From an uncultured Christensenella sp. (GTDB lineage Bacteria > Bacillota > Clostridia > Christensenellales > UBA3700), in the NCBI GenBank assembly GCA_910583995.1, contig CAJTYW010000021.1:1-9610 (forward strand): a DNA stretch of 9,610 bases, read 5' to 3'. Positions 1-5,764 of this stretch are shown one piece after another (position 1 is the stretch's first letter; every line of letters begins with the position of its first letter). The translations under genes were made by a program, and so were the position numbers. The notes beneath the pieces are model-generated. The model did no database searches. It saw only the letters and a program-made list of their open reading frames with translations, and was not told where the DNA came from.

Positions 1-67
1 TAAAATCTTAACTAAAAAACCATTTACCCCCGATTTTTGACGGAAATATTGAAAAAGGAGCAAGTAT

Positions 68-853
68 ATGAAAGAGTATTATTTAGAACCTTTAGCTTAT
101 TATTTGCAAACCACAACTAATAGTGAAGAGTGGATTGTCTTTTTCCACGCCGCATTTGTGAATCATAAAATGTTTGATAGTCAAGTGCAGTATTTTAAGG
201 ATAAGTATAACATACTTGTTATTGATATTTTAGGACACGGAAATTCCATAAATGACAAAACAGGTGCTACAATTGAAAAAATGGCAGAGTACACTAACAA
301 TATTTTGGTAAAACATAATATCGCAAAAGCACATTTTGTCGGTGTGTCTTTAGGTGCGGTTATTGCACAAGACTTTGCTAATTTTTATAAGGATAAAGTG
401 CAAAGTATGGCTTGTTTTGGTGGTTACGATATCAATGATTTTGACGAGCAAAAACAAAAAGCTAATTCTGCAGCACAAATGAAATTAGTGTTTAAAGCTA
501 TGATATCTATAAAAGCTTTTGCAAAAGCAAACAAAGAAATTTCTGCTTATACTGTTGAAGGTAAAGAAAAATTTTATAATATCAACCTTGAGTTTAAAAA
601 GAAATCATTAATGTATTTGGCAGATTTGCATAAACTTATAAACAAATATCCAAAGCAACCAAAAGAGTTCCCTTTGCTTATTGGTTGTGGGGAATTTGAC
701 TTGCCTATGGAAATGGAAATAATAGAAGATTGGGCTAAAAAAGAAAATTGCAGTAAAGTCATTTTTGAAGGTGCGGGACATTGTGTAAATTTAGACAAAC
801 CACAAGAGTTCAACGAAGTATTACAAGATTTTTGGAATCAAATCGGCAAATAA
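68..853 (+). CDS. alpha/beta-fold hydrolase, substrate unknown
   Basis: A 261-residue single-domain serine hydrolase of the MhpC/BioH-like alpha/beta superfamily, probably cytoplasmic since no signal peptide or membrane segment is seen. The full catalytic set is visible. The nucleophile elbow G-V-S-L-G has Ser94, the acid is Asp211 in the GCGEFD strand-loop, and the base is His238 in GAGHCVNLDKP. The oxyanion-hole region is HAAF near residue 27, where many relatives have HG. The DILGHGNS loop (residues 53-60) is typical of the family. A helical cap lies around 120-195. Length is normal for the family. The ATG is fixed by AAGGAG at 55-60, 7 nt upstream. The gene ends in its own strong terminator, so it is the last gene of its transcript; anything upstream is outside the window. 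The fold and catalytic residues are clear, but the substrate cannot be read from sequence: esterase, lipase-like or C-C hydrolase are all possible. Confidence 0.9.
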   Translation: MKEYYLEPLAYYLQTTTNSEEWIVFFHAAFVNHKMFDSQVQYFKDKYNILVIDILGHGNSINDKTGATIEKMAEYTNNILVKHNIAKAHFVGVSLGAVIAQDFANFYKDKVQSMACFGGYDINDFDEQKQKANSAAQMKLVFKAMISIKAFAKANKEISAYTVEGKEKFYNINLEFKKKSLMYLADLHKLINKYPKQPKEFPLLIGCGEFDLPMEMEIIEDWAKKENCSKVIFEGAGHCVNLDKPQEFNEVLQDFWNQIGK

Positions 854-883
854 AACAAGTTAAAATTAAATAAAATTTGCAAA

Positions 884-919
884 ACAAAAACTCACAATAA
901 AGCTATTGTGAGTTTTTGT
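884..919 (+). terminator. intrinsic terminator, bidirectional dyad
   Basis: A perfect 16-bp stem: ACAAAAACTCACAATA at 884-899 pairs with TATTGTGAGTTTTTGT at 904-919 around the 4-nt loop AAGC. The outer stem is A-run against T-run, so it can stop transcription from either side. It ends the hydrolase transcript 31 nt after the stop codon. Confidence 0.88.
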
Positions 920-1010
920 ATGTTTAAAAGTGCATTGTAAAAGTATTGTTATTTAAATAGTTTTTACTAATTATAAATAACCATAATAATTATTAAAATT
1001 TAAATAGATA

Positions 1011-1039
1011 TTGAAATTAGCAATTTTATATGATAAAAT
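1011..1039 (+). promoter_or_regulatory. sigma-A-type promoter for the GNAT gene, extended -10
   Basis: The -35 box is TTGAAA at 1011-1016 (5 of 6 consensus), the spacer is 17 bp, and the -10 box is TAAAAT at 1034-1039 (5 of 6). A TG dinucleotide at 1031-1032 makes an extended -10. Transcription would start near 1046, giving a leader of about 120 nt that contains the hairpin at 1065-1091. The box matches are seen directly; activity is inferred. Confidence 0.65.
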
Positions 1040-1064
1040 AAATGTATAAAAACTTTTTTAAAAG

Positions 1065-1091
1065 AAAAAAGCTACTCTCTAAAAGAGTAGC
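1065..1091 (-). terminator. orphan leftward-facing terminator-like hairpin
   Basis: GCTACTCT (1071-1078) pairs perfectly with AGAGTAGC (1084-1091) around the loop CTAAA. Six A residues at 1065-1070 flank it on the left, with more A-rich sequence beyond, while the right flank is not T-rich. Read on the minus strand this is a stem followed by a U-run, a good intrinsic terminator. On the plus strand it is only a hairpin in the GNAT leader. No minus-strand gene is seen to its right that it could serve. Confidence 0.55.
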
Positions 1092-1169
1092 AATACCTTA
1101 AAAGGCTATTAGTGTAACATTTATTTTGACGCATAATATAAGTTTTGTAGGTAAAAGTTGGGGAAGATT

Positions 1170-1712
1170 ATGGAAATTGTATTATTAGATAAAGCGAAAT
1201 ATGAAGGGCATAAGTTGGATTTTTCCTATGTCTCAAACTTTTATTATGATTTGAATATTGATAGTATTGTTGGAGAGTACAAGGTCAATTTGGTGAAAAA
1301 AAAGTTTGATAAACCTTTTGTAAATCCGGATAGGGGTGTCGATTGGCTATATGCGGATTACTTTCAAGGTGCAAAAGCTTATGGGATTGAGATAGACAAT
1401 AAATTAATAGCTGTAATTGAACTTTTTTATGAAGAATGGTCAAATAGATTAAGAGTTACCGAACTTTGGTTGGATAAAAATTGCAGAAGACAAGGTATTG
1501 GAACAAGGCTTATGGATTTTGCAAAAGAACAAGCAAAAAAAGTGGGCGTAAGATACATTATGTTAGAAACGCAAACAAGCAATTCAGACGGCATAGCTTT
1601 TTATTTGGCACAAGGTTTTCAAGTTATAGGCTTTGACAAAACTTGTTATGGCAATAGAGATGTTGAGCGTGGGGAAGTAAGATTAGAGCTTGGCTATAAA
1701 ATTAGTGATTGA
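1170..1712 (+). CDS. GNAT-family N-acetyltransferase
   Basis: Transfers an acetyl group from acetyl-CoA to a substrate amine; cytoplasmic, 180 residues. The acetyl-CoA pyrophosphate loop is R-R-Q-G-I-G-T (about residues 107-113), directly after the ELWLDKNC strand. It is followed by the amphipathic helix, the strand-turn IMLETQTSN and the FYLAQGFQVIGFD segment normal for GNAT motif B. The LETQ...FY..GF..IG.D pattern resembles streptothricin-acetyltransferase-like GNATs, but many unassigned clostridial GNATs share it, so resistance is only a possibility. The region before residue 60 is variable, as expected. I chose ATG 1170, preceded by GGGGAAG at 1160-1166. An in-frame TTG at 1158 preceded by AGGT at 1149-1152 would add four residues. 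It probably has its own promoter at 1011-1039. No terminator separates it from the regulator 77 bp downstream, so some read-through is likely. Confidence 0.88.
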   Translation: MEIVLLDKAKYEGHKLDFSYVSNFYYDLNIDSIVGEYKVNLVKKKFDKPFVNPDRGVDWLYADYFQGAKAYGIEIDNKLIAVIELFYEEWSNRLRVTELWLDKNCRRQGIGTRLMDFAKEQAKKVGVRYIMLETQTSNSDGIAFYLAQGFQVIGFDKTCYGNRDVERGEVRLELGYKISD

Positions 1713-1737
1713 TTTAAGTTTTTGCAAATGCTAAAAA
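1709..1737 (+). promoter_or_regulatory. weak candidate promoter for the two-component operon
   Basis: TTGATT at 1709-1714 (overlapping the GNAT stop codon), a 17-bp spacer and TAAAAA at 1732-1737 with an extended TGC at 1729-1731. Both boxes match only 4 of 6 consensus positions, so this is tentative. An imperfect dyad, ATGCT at 1728-1732 and AGCAT at 1748-1752 around the palindrome AATAATTATT (1736-1745), overlaps the -10 and start region and could be an operator. Confidence 0.3.
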
Positions 1738-1789
1738 TAATTATTAAAGCATAAGAAGCTAAATAAAACTTATTTAAAGGAATGGCAAA

Positions 1790-2488
1790 ATGATTAACAT
1801 AGCAATATGTGATGACGAACAAGTTTATAGAGATGAAATAGAGTCATTGATTTTTGAGTGCAATGCCGAGTTTTGTGCTGTGGACAAGTTTTGTTGCGGA
1901 AAAGATTTGTTTGAAAGCGGTAAAACTTATGATTTAGTGTTTTTGGATATAGAATTACCTGACAATCTTGGCGTTGATATTGCAAAAAATCTAAAGGCTA
2001 TAAATAAGGATATAATTATATTTTTTATTACCAATTACACCCAGTACATTTCTGAAGCGTTTAAGTCAATGCCTTTTCAATATTTAGTTAAGCCGATTGA
2101 TAGCAAGTTATTTAAAGAAGAATTTAATAGAGCATTAAAACTATATTTTTCTTTAAATGAAAGTCTGCATATTACTTGGAATAAGCAAGAAATAGTGTTA
2201 AAAATAAAAGAAATAGTGTATATTGAGCATTATTCTAGAAAAATCAAGATAATAACTGTTTCAGGAAATGTTCAATATGCAAGTGGAAATATGGCGTATT
2301 TTGAAGATAAGTTATCACCATATTATTTTGTTAGAATACACAATGGCTTTTTGTTAAATTTAAGATATTTAAAGCAAATTATAAAATATACCGCAGTAAT
2401 TGAAGGTGGAGAGTTGCCTATTAGCAAAAAATATATAAAAAATTTAAAAAACAAATATTCCGAAAAGCTTACAGGTATAAAAATATGA
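1790..2488 (+). CDS. LytTR-family response regulator (AgrA/VirR type)
   Basis: A cytoplasmic DNA-binding regulator phosphorylated by the kinase encoded next to it; 232 residues, a usual length. The N-terminal receiver domain (about 2-120) has the acidic pair Asp8-Asp9, phospho-acceptor Asp53 in VFLDIELP, Thr81 in FFITNYT and Lys101 in LVKPID, so all switch residues are present. The C-terminal LytTR domain (about 128-228) shows IVYIEHYSRKIKI, the conserved FVRIHNGFLLN (residues 180-190) and the ISKKYIKNLKNKY end. ATG 1790 is supported by AAAGGAA at 1776-1782, 7 nt upstream. The stop overlaps the kinase start (ATGA), so the two are translationally coupled. LytTR proteins bind pairs of about 9-bp direct repeats spaced by about 12 bp. 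The repeats at 3809-3862 upstream of the ABC operon fit this, making that operon the likely target (inference). Confidence 0.95.
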   Translation: MINIAICDDEQVYRDEIESLIFECNAEFCAVDKFCCGKDLFESGKTYDLVFLDIELPDNLGVDIAKNLKAINKDIIIFFITNYTQYISEAFKSMPFQYLVKPIDSKLFKEEFNRALKLYFSLNESLHITWNKQEIVLKIKEIVYIEHYSRKIKIITVSGNVQYASGNMAYFEDKLSPYYFVRIHNGFLLNLRYLKQIIKYTAVIEGGELPISKKYIKNLKNKYSEKLTGIKI

Positions 2489-3747
2489 CGATAATGAAAG
2501 CTATTATAATTTGTATTTCAAGTGTACTGCAAGCTATTATAATTGACGAAATATTTAAATCTTTTGGCGAGAGAAGATATAACAAAAGATGGATATATAT
2601 AGTAAGTGGTTTGTTGTATGCGGTAATTAATACGCTATTTAATGTGTATATTCCGTGGCAAGCTGTTTTTGTGCTGTCCGGTGTAATACTAATGGCAATT
2701 TTTACCTTGTTATACAAAGTGTATTTTTGGAAGAGAATATTTTTGCTTGCTTTGACATTTATATTGCTTACAGCTTTTGAGATTTTGATTGGATTGTTAG
2801 TAAGTGCATTTTTTAAAAGCAGTGTGGAACAAACGCTTAATAATATAGGTATGTTTGTTCCAATGTCAATTGGTTCAAAACTAATATTGCTGGGATTGGT
2901 AAAGGCTTTAACACATTTTACAAACAAGAAAAAAGCAAAATTGCAATGGCAAACATTGCTTATGCTTGTTATGTTACCGTTATTTTCAATAATTGTTTTT
3001 ATAGTTTTGTCATATTTTATATTCAGCGATAATGATATGACGAGCATTATACTTGTAATAGTATCTACTTTAATGTTGCTTATAAGCAATATTGTAGTAT
3101 TTTTTGTTTTTGACTTTATTGAAAAACAAAAGGAAAAAGAGATTGAAATTTCTAATCAAGCCGTGCAATTGGAACTTGAAAAGCAATATTATTTTGATTT
3201 AACGCAAAAGTATGTTGTTTCCAATAAAACTTATCACGATTTAAAACATAAATTGTATGCGATTGATAATCTTATTGATTCGGATATTAACTCTGCAAAA
3301 AATGAGATAAAAAAAGTTTGTAATTTAGTAGAAAGTGCAAATTGCATTAAGTATACGGGAAATGATTCTGTCGATTCGCTTTTGAATGCAAAAATAAATG
3401 TTGCAAAAGAAAAGAATATCGCTGTAAAAGTAACAAGTTGGTTGTCCGATTTTTCAGAGTATAATATAATCGATATTTGCGTGATACTGGGCAACATTTT
3501 TGATAATAGTATAAAAGCTACAAATGTAAATCAAACAATAGAACTAGATATTAAACAATTAGAAGGCCATCTTAGCATAACTATGTATAATCCTGTTGGG
3601 GAAACTAAAAATGAGCCTAGGCAGGAAATGGATAAACTTATTCACGGCTATGGATTAAAAAGCGTTCAAGAAATAGTGCAAAATTACAATGGTTATTGCC
3701 GATATGGAATAGCTGATAATAGATTTGTAATAAATATACTTTTATGA
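2485..3747 (+). CDS. membrane sensor histidine kinase, AgrC/VirS-like GHKL type
   Basis: Senses an outside signal and phosphorylates the LytTR regulator; 420 residues. The N-terminal half is hydrophobic, with about six membrane segments (near 5-20, 36-55, 58-78, 84-108, 157-180 and 187-211). A charged coiled-coil linker follows (about 212-245). The phospho-acceptor is His251 in TYHDLKHKL, as in AgrC-type HD.xNH boxes. The ATP-binding domain has the N-box ILGNIFDNSIKA (334-345) and the G-box HGYGLKSV (387-394), followed by IVQNYNG. The protein stops soon after the G-box, like other short GHKL kinases. There is no periplasmic sensor domain, so the ligand probably meets the membrane region, as with peptide sensors (family knowledge). 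ATG 2485 overlaps the regulator stop. ATG 2494 is an alternative, and neither has a strong ribosome site, which fits coupling. A terminator follows 15 nt after the stop. Confidence 0.93.
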   Translation: MTIMKAIIICISSVLQAIIIDEIFKSFGERRYNKRWIYIVSGLLYAVINTLFNVYIPWQAVFVLSGVILMAIFTLLYKVYFWKRIFLLALTFILLTAFEILIGLLVSAFFKSSVEQTLNNIGMFVPMSIGSKLILLGLVKALTHFTNKKKAKLQWQTLLMLVMLPLFSIIVFIVLSYFIFSDNDMTSIILVIVSTLMLLISNIVVFFVFDFIEKQKEKEIEISNQAVQLELEKQYYFDLTQKYVVSNKTYHDLKHKLYAIDNLIDSDINSAKNEIKKVCNLVESANCIKYTGNDSVDSLLNAKINVAKEKNIAVKVTSWLSDFSEYNIIDICVILGNIFDNSIKATNVNQTIELDIKQLEGHLSITMYNPVGETKNEPRQEMDKLIHGYGLKSVQEIVQNYNGYCRYGIADNRFVINILL

Positions 3748-3762
3748 TTTAATAAAGTAGAT

Positions 3763-3794
3763 ACCGCTGCATTAAGTAGCGGTGAGTTGTTTTT
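3763..3794 (+). terminator. intrinsic terminator after the kinase gene
   Basis: ACCGCTGC (3763-3770) pairs with GTAGCGGT (3776-3783), 8 bp with one G-U pair and loop ATTAA, followed by a T-rich tail to 3794. It ends the two-component transcript, so the ABC operon downstream needs its own promoter. Confidence 0.75.
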
Positions 3795-3808
3795 ATGTCG
3801 GTTTTAGG

Positions 3809-3862
3809 CTTAAATTGTAACTTAATCTTCCAAAATAGACATATTAATTTCTAAAATTGTAA
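3809..3862 (+). promoter_or_regulatory. three direct repeats on a 21-bp period, candidate LytTR operator
   Basis: CTTAAATTGTAA at 3809-3820, CCAAAATAGACA at 3830-3841 and CTAAAATTGTAA at 3851-3862 start exactly 21 bp apart. The outer two agree at 11 of 12 positions; the middle one matches the last at 8 of 12. The array ends 6 bp before the -35 box of the ABC operon. LytTR regulators such as AgrA bind direct repeats of about 9 bp with about 12-bp spacers, which gives this same period. The reverse complement begins TTACAATTT, loosely like AgrA/ComE half-sites. The repeats are observed; their role as the neighbouring regulator's operator is inference. Confidence 0.5.
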
Positions 3863-3868
3863 ACGGGA

Positions 3869-3897
3869 TTGACGTTGCTGATATTGTATGCTTTAAT
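3869..3897 (+). promoter_or_regulatory. sigma-A promoter of the ABC transporter operon
   Basis: TTGACG at 3869-3874 (5 of 6), a 17-bp spacer and TTTAAT at 3892-3897 (5 of 6). It is the best promoter match in the window. It lies between the terminator at 3763-3794 and the ATPase start, with a predicted start near 3904 and a leader of about 20 nt. Confidence 0.72.
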
Positions 3898-3923
3898 AAA
3901 TTAATAATTTTTATAGGTGTTTT

Positions 3924-4610
3924 ATGATTAAATTAAGTGGAATAACCAAAAAGTTTATCAATGGCAATAAAGAATTTTGTGCATTAAATGATATTAATCT
4001 TATAATAAATAATAATGAGTTTGTATCAATTGTGGGAAAGTCAGGCAGTGGCAAAACCACACTTTTGAATATTATAGGAACGCTTGATAATTTTACAAGT
4101 GGTAGCTTAGATATAGATGGGTTGCAGATTGAAAATTTAACCAATGATAAAATATCTGAATTTAGAAATAAAAAACTTGGCTTTATATTTCAAAATTTTT
4201 ATCTTGAGCCAGAGTATACTGTTTATGAAAATATTGAATTACCGCTTATTATCGGTGGCAGTTTTGGACATAAAAATGAGCAAATTATAACTGAGATAGC
4301 TAAAAAAGTTGATATAGAAAGCAAACTTAAAAACAAAGTCAAAACTTTATCGGGCGGTGAGCAACAAAGGGTTGCAATTGCTCGTGCAATTGTTAAATCG
4401 CCTGAAATTATACTTGCAGATGAGCCTTGTGGCAATCTTGATATGGAAAATAGTGCAAAAATTATGGCAATTTTAAAGACTTTGCATAATGAAGGGAAAA
4501 CGGTTATTTTAGTCACACACGATGAGCAGGACGCAAAAATCGCACAAAGGATAATCACTCTGCAAGACGGTAAAATTATAAGTGATAACAATTTAAGTGG
4601 TAATAATTAA
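3924..4610 (+). CDS. ABC transporter ATP-binding subunit, LolD/MacB type
   Basis: The cytoplasmic ATPase that powers the two membrane proteins encoded after it; 228 residues, the normal size for a stand-alone subunit. All motifs are intact: Walker A GKSGSGKTT (38-46, Lys44), Q-loop Gln90 in FIFQNF, signature LSGGEQQR (142-149), Walker B IILADEP with catalytic Glu167, D-loop GNLD (170-173) and the switch His199 in VTHDE. The Q-loop context and the order ATPase-permease-permease place it with the LolD/MacB/FtsE class, which drives mechanotransmission or export from the membrane rather than import. The ATG has AGGTG at 3915-3919, 4 nt upstream. The stop shares one base with the first permease start (TAATG), so subunits are co-translated. 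Transcription is expected from 3869-3897, probably under the adjacent LytTR regulator. Confidence 0.95.
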   Translation: MIKLSGITKKFINGNKEFCALNDINLIINNNEFVSIVGKSGSGKTTLLNIIGTLDNFTSGSLDIDGLQIENLTNDKISEFRNKKLGFIFQNFYLEPEYTVYENIELPLIIGGSFGHKNEQIITEIAKKVDIESKLKNKVKTLSGGEQQRVAIARAIVKSPEIILADEPCGNLDMENSAKIMAILKTLHNEGKTVILVTHDEQDAKIAQRIITLQDGKIISDNNLSGNN

Positions 4611-5764
4611 TGAAAAAATTATTTTGGCTCATTAAAAAAGAAATTAAATCGGTTTATAAACTTTTGATACTAATAACAATTATTATCACCTTGTTTTTGT
4701 CTGCCTTAAATGGAGTTGTTAATATTTTGATAGACTACTCAAAAAACTTTGAGAATTCATTGAATGAAGATTTAAAAGGTTTGTCATTTTCTGTTAATGA
4801 AACTGATTTTGATAGTTTTAAAAAATATTGTGACGATGCCGTTGTTTTTGCAACATTAAAAAACTTTACTTCTAGTACAACTTTGACTTGTAGCAATGGT
4901 AATATATTTGAAACGGAACAAAGCAAACAAGAAGGAGATGTTACTGTTTTATATTCATTTAATGGGAAAATCGTTTATAATTCATATAAACTTAAAGACT
5001 TGTATGAAAAGTCTAATATTGGTTTGCAAGGTAGATGGAATGAAAATGTTGACGAAATTATGCTTAGCACTTTTGTAGCTAGAGAGTTACAAGCACAAGT
5101 CGGTGATAAAATTACTATATCAAATAGGGCTTTTTCAGTTTGCGGTATTTATGATTTTGACTTAATAAATGATACGGAAGAATTGGTAAATATAGGATAT
5201 TATATGATATCTGTGCCTGATAATATTGTGGCTGACTATATTGAAGTACAATTTGATAAATCTTACGATACATATAAGGTTTACAACAAACTAAAACACA
5301 AAGGTTTTGATGTAAGTATCTTTTTTGTATACGAAACATATTTTGAAAATGTCAGACTTATGGAAATGGTATTATCTATTTTTTCAGTTATTATATTTAT
5401 TGCAATAATCATTGTAATATATAGCTTTGTATCAATTTTGCTTATGAGCCGTAACAAATATATATGTCAGCTTAAACTATTGGGACTTACTGAAAAAGAA
5501 GTTTTTGCAGTATATTTTTTGATAGTTTTATTTATGCTTATTATTGCAACGATATTTGCAACGATTATTGGCTACTTTTTCAATAGTTACATAATGACCC
5601 TTTGTGCAAAATTGTTTGATATGAAAATAAAAGCTACTTTAAATATTTATTTACCATTTGTGTTTTTGGTTTTAACAGCTATTGTCACTATTATTGCATA
5701 CTTTTTGAATATAAGAAAATCCAAAAATAAAATGGTTGCTCAAATGATAAAGGAGCAGTTATGA
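4610..5764 (+). CDS. ABC transporter permease, FtsX/MacB-like (first of two)
   Basis: A membrane subunit of 384 residues with MacB-like four-helix topology. One helix lies near the N-terminus (about 17-38). An extracytoplasmic domain follows (about 40-248), then three helices at about 251-279, 298-325 and 344-367. The outer domain carries a MacB core-domain-like stretch: GRWNENVDEIMLS, then VAREL and VGDKITI (residues 141-170). The cytoplasmic FtsX-type loop is QLKLLGLTEKEV (287-298), the probable ATPase contact. The start has no strong ribosome site and overlaps the ATPase stop by one base, so it relies on coupling; the stop overlaps the next permease by 4 nt. The two permeases differ in sequence, which suggests a heterodimer. 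Transported substrate is unknown: peptide, lipopeptide or lipoprotein are options. It lacks the ten-helix BceB architecture, so a bacitracin-type detoxification module is unlikely. Confidence 0.88.
   Translation: MKKLFWLIKKEIKSVYKLLILITIIITLFLSALNGVVNILIDYSKNFENSLNEDLKGLSFSVNETDFDSFKKYCDDAVVFATLKNFTSSTTLTCSNGNIFETEQSKQEGDVTVLYSFNGKIVYNSYKLKDLYEKSNIGLQGRWNENVDEIMLSTFVARELQAQVGDKITISNRAFSVCGIYDFDLINDTEELVNIGYYMISVPDNIVADYIEVQFDKSYDTYKVYNKLKHKGFDVSIFFVYETYFENVRLMEMVLSIFSVIIFIAIIIVIYSFVSILLMSRNKYICQLKLLGLTEKEVFAVYFLIVLFMLIIATIFATIIGYFFNSYIMTLCAKLFDMKIKATLNIYLPFVFLVLTAIVTIIAYFLNIRKSKNKMVAQMIKEQL

Larger units (their letters stand above)
920..1169. other. gene-free A+T-rich spacer before the GNAT gene
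   Basis: No convincing coding region lies here. It contains the promoter at 1011-1039 and the hairpin at 1065-1091, listed separately. The 10-mer ATTTAAATAG occurs twice, at 951-960 and 998-1007, which is easily explained by the extreme A+T content. A small CCTTAAAAGG dyad sits at 1096-1105. A 19-codon frame at 1042-1101 has no ribosome binding site and starts before the predicted transcription start, so I do not call it a gene. Confidence 0.6.

Noticed and set aside
951..1007. Repeated 10-mer ATTTAAATAG as a paired operator
   Set aside because: Ten A/T-dominated bases repeating 47 bp apart is likely by chance here, and the spacing is not near a whole number of helical turns (47 bp is about 4.5).
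1042..1101. 19-codon basic peptide frame that could be an attenuator leader
   Set aside because: No ribosome binding site, and its ATG lies before the predicted transcription start near 1046. The hairpin it overlaps has no plus-strand T-run, so attenuation is unsupported.
1126..1142. TTGACG followed by TATAAG as a second GNAT promoter
   Set aside because: The two boxes are only about 5 bp apart, far too close for a sigma-A promoter, and there is no -10 at 16-18 bp.
2469..3089. 206-codon open frame on the minus strand inside the kinase gene
   Set aside because: It is antisense to the membrane half of the kinase, where A+T-rich hydrophobic codons leave the opposite strand open. It has no family motifs, while the plus-strand gene has an H-box, N-box and G-box.
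3795..3854. 19-codon frame between the kinase and ABC genes, considered as a signal peptide precursor
   Set aside because: It starts just after the terminator's T-run, its only ribosome-site-like bases are inside the terminator stem, and it runs through the repeat array. It does not look like a pheromone precursor.
4223..4591. 122-codon open frame on the minus strand inside the ATPase gene
   Set aside because: Shadow of the ATPase gene, which has every ABC motif in the other frame. Similar shadows inside the hydrolase, permease and SNF2 genes were dropped for the same reason.
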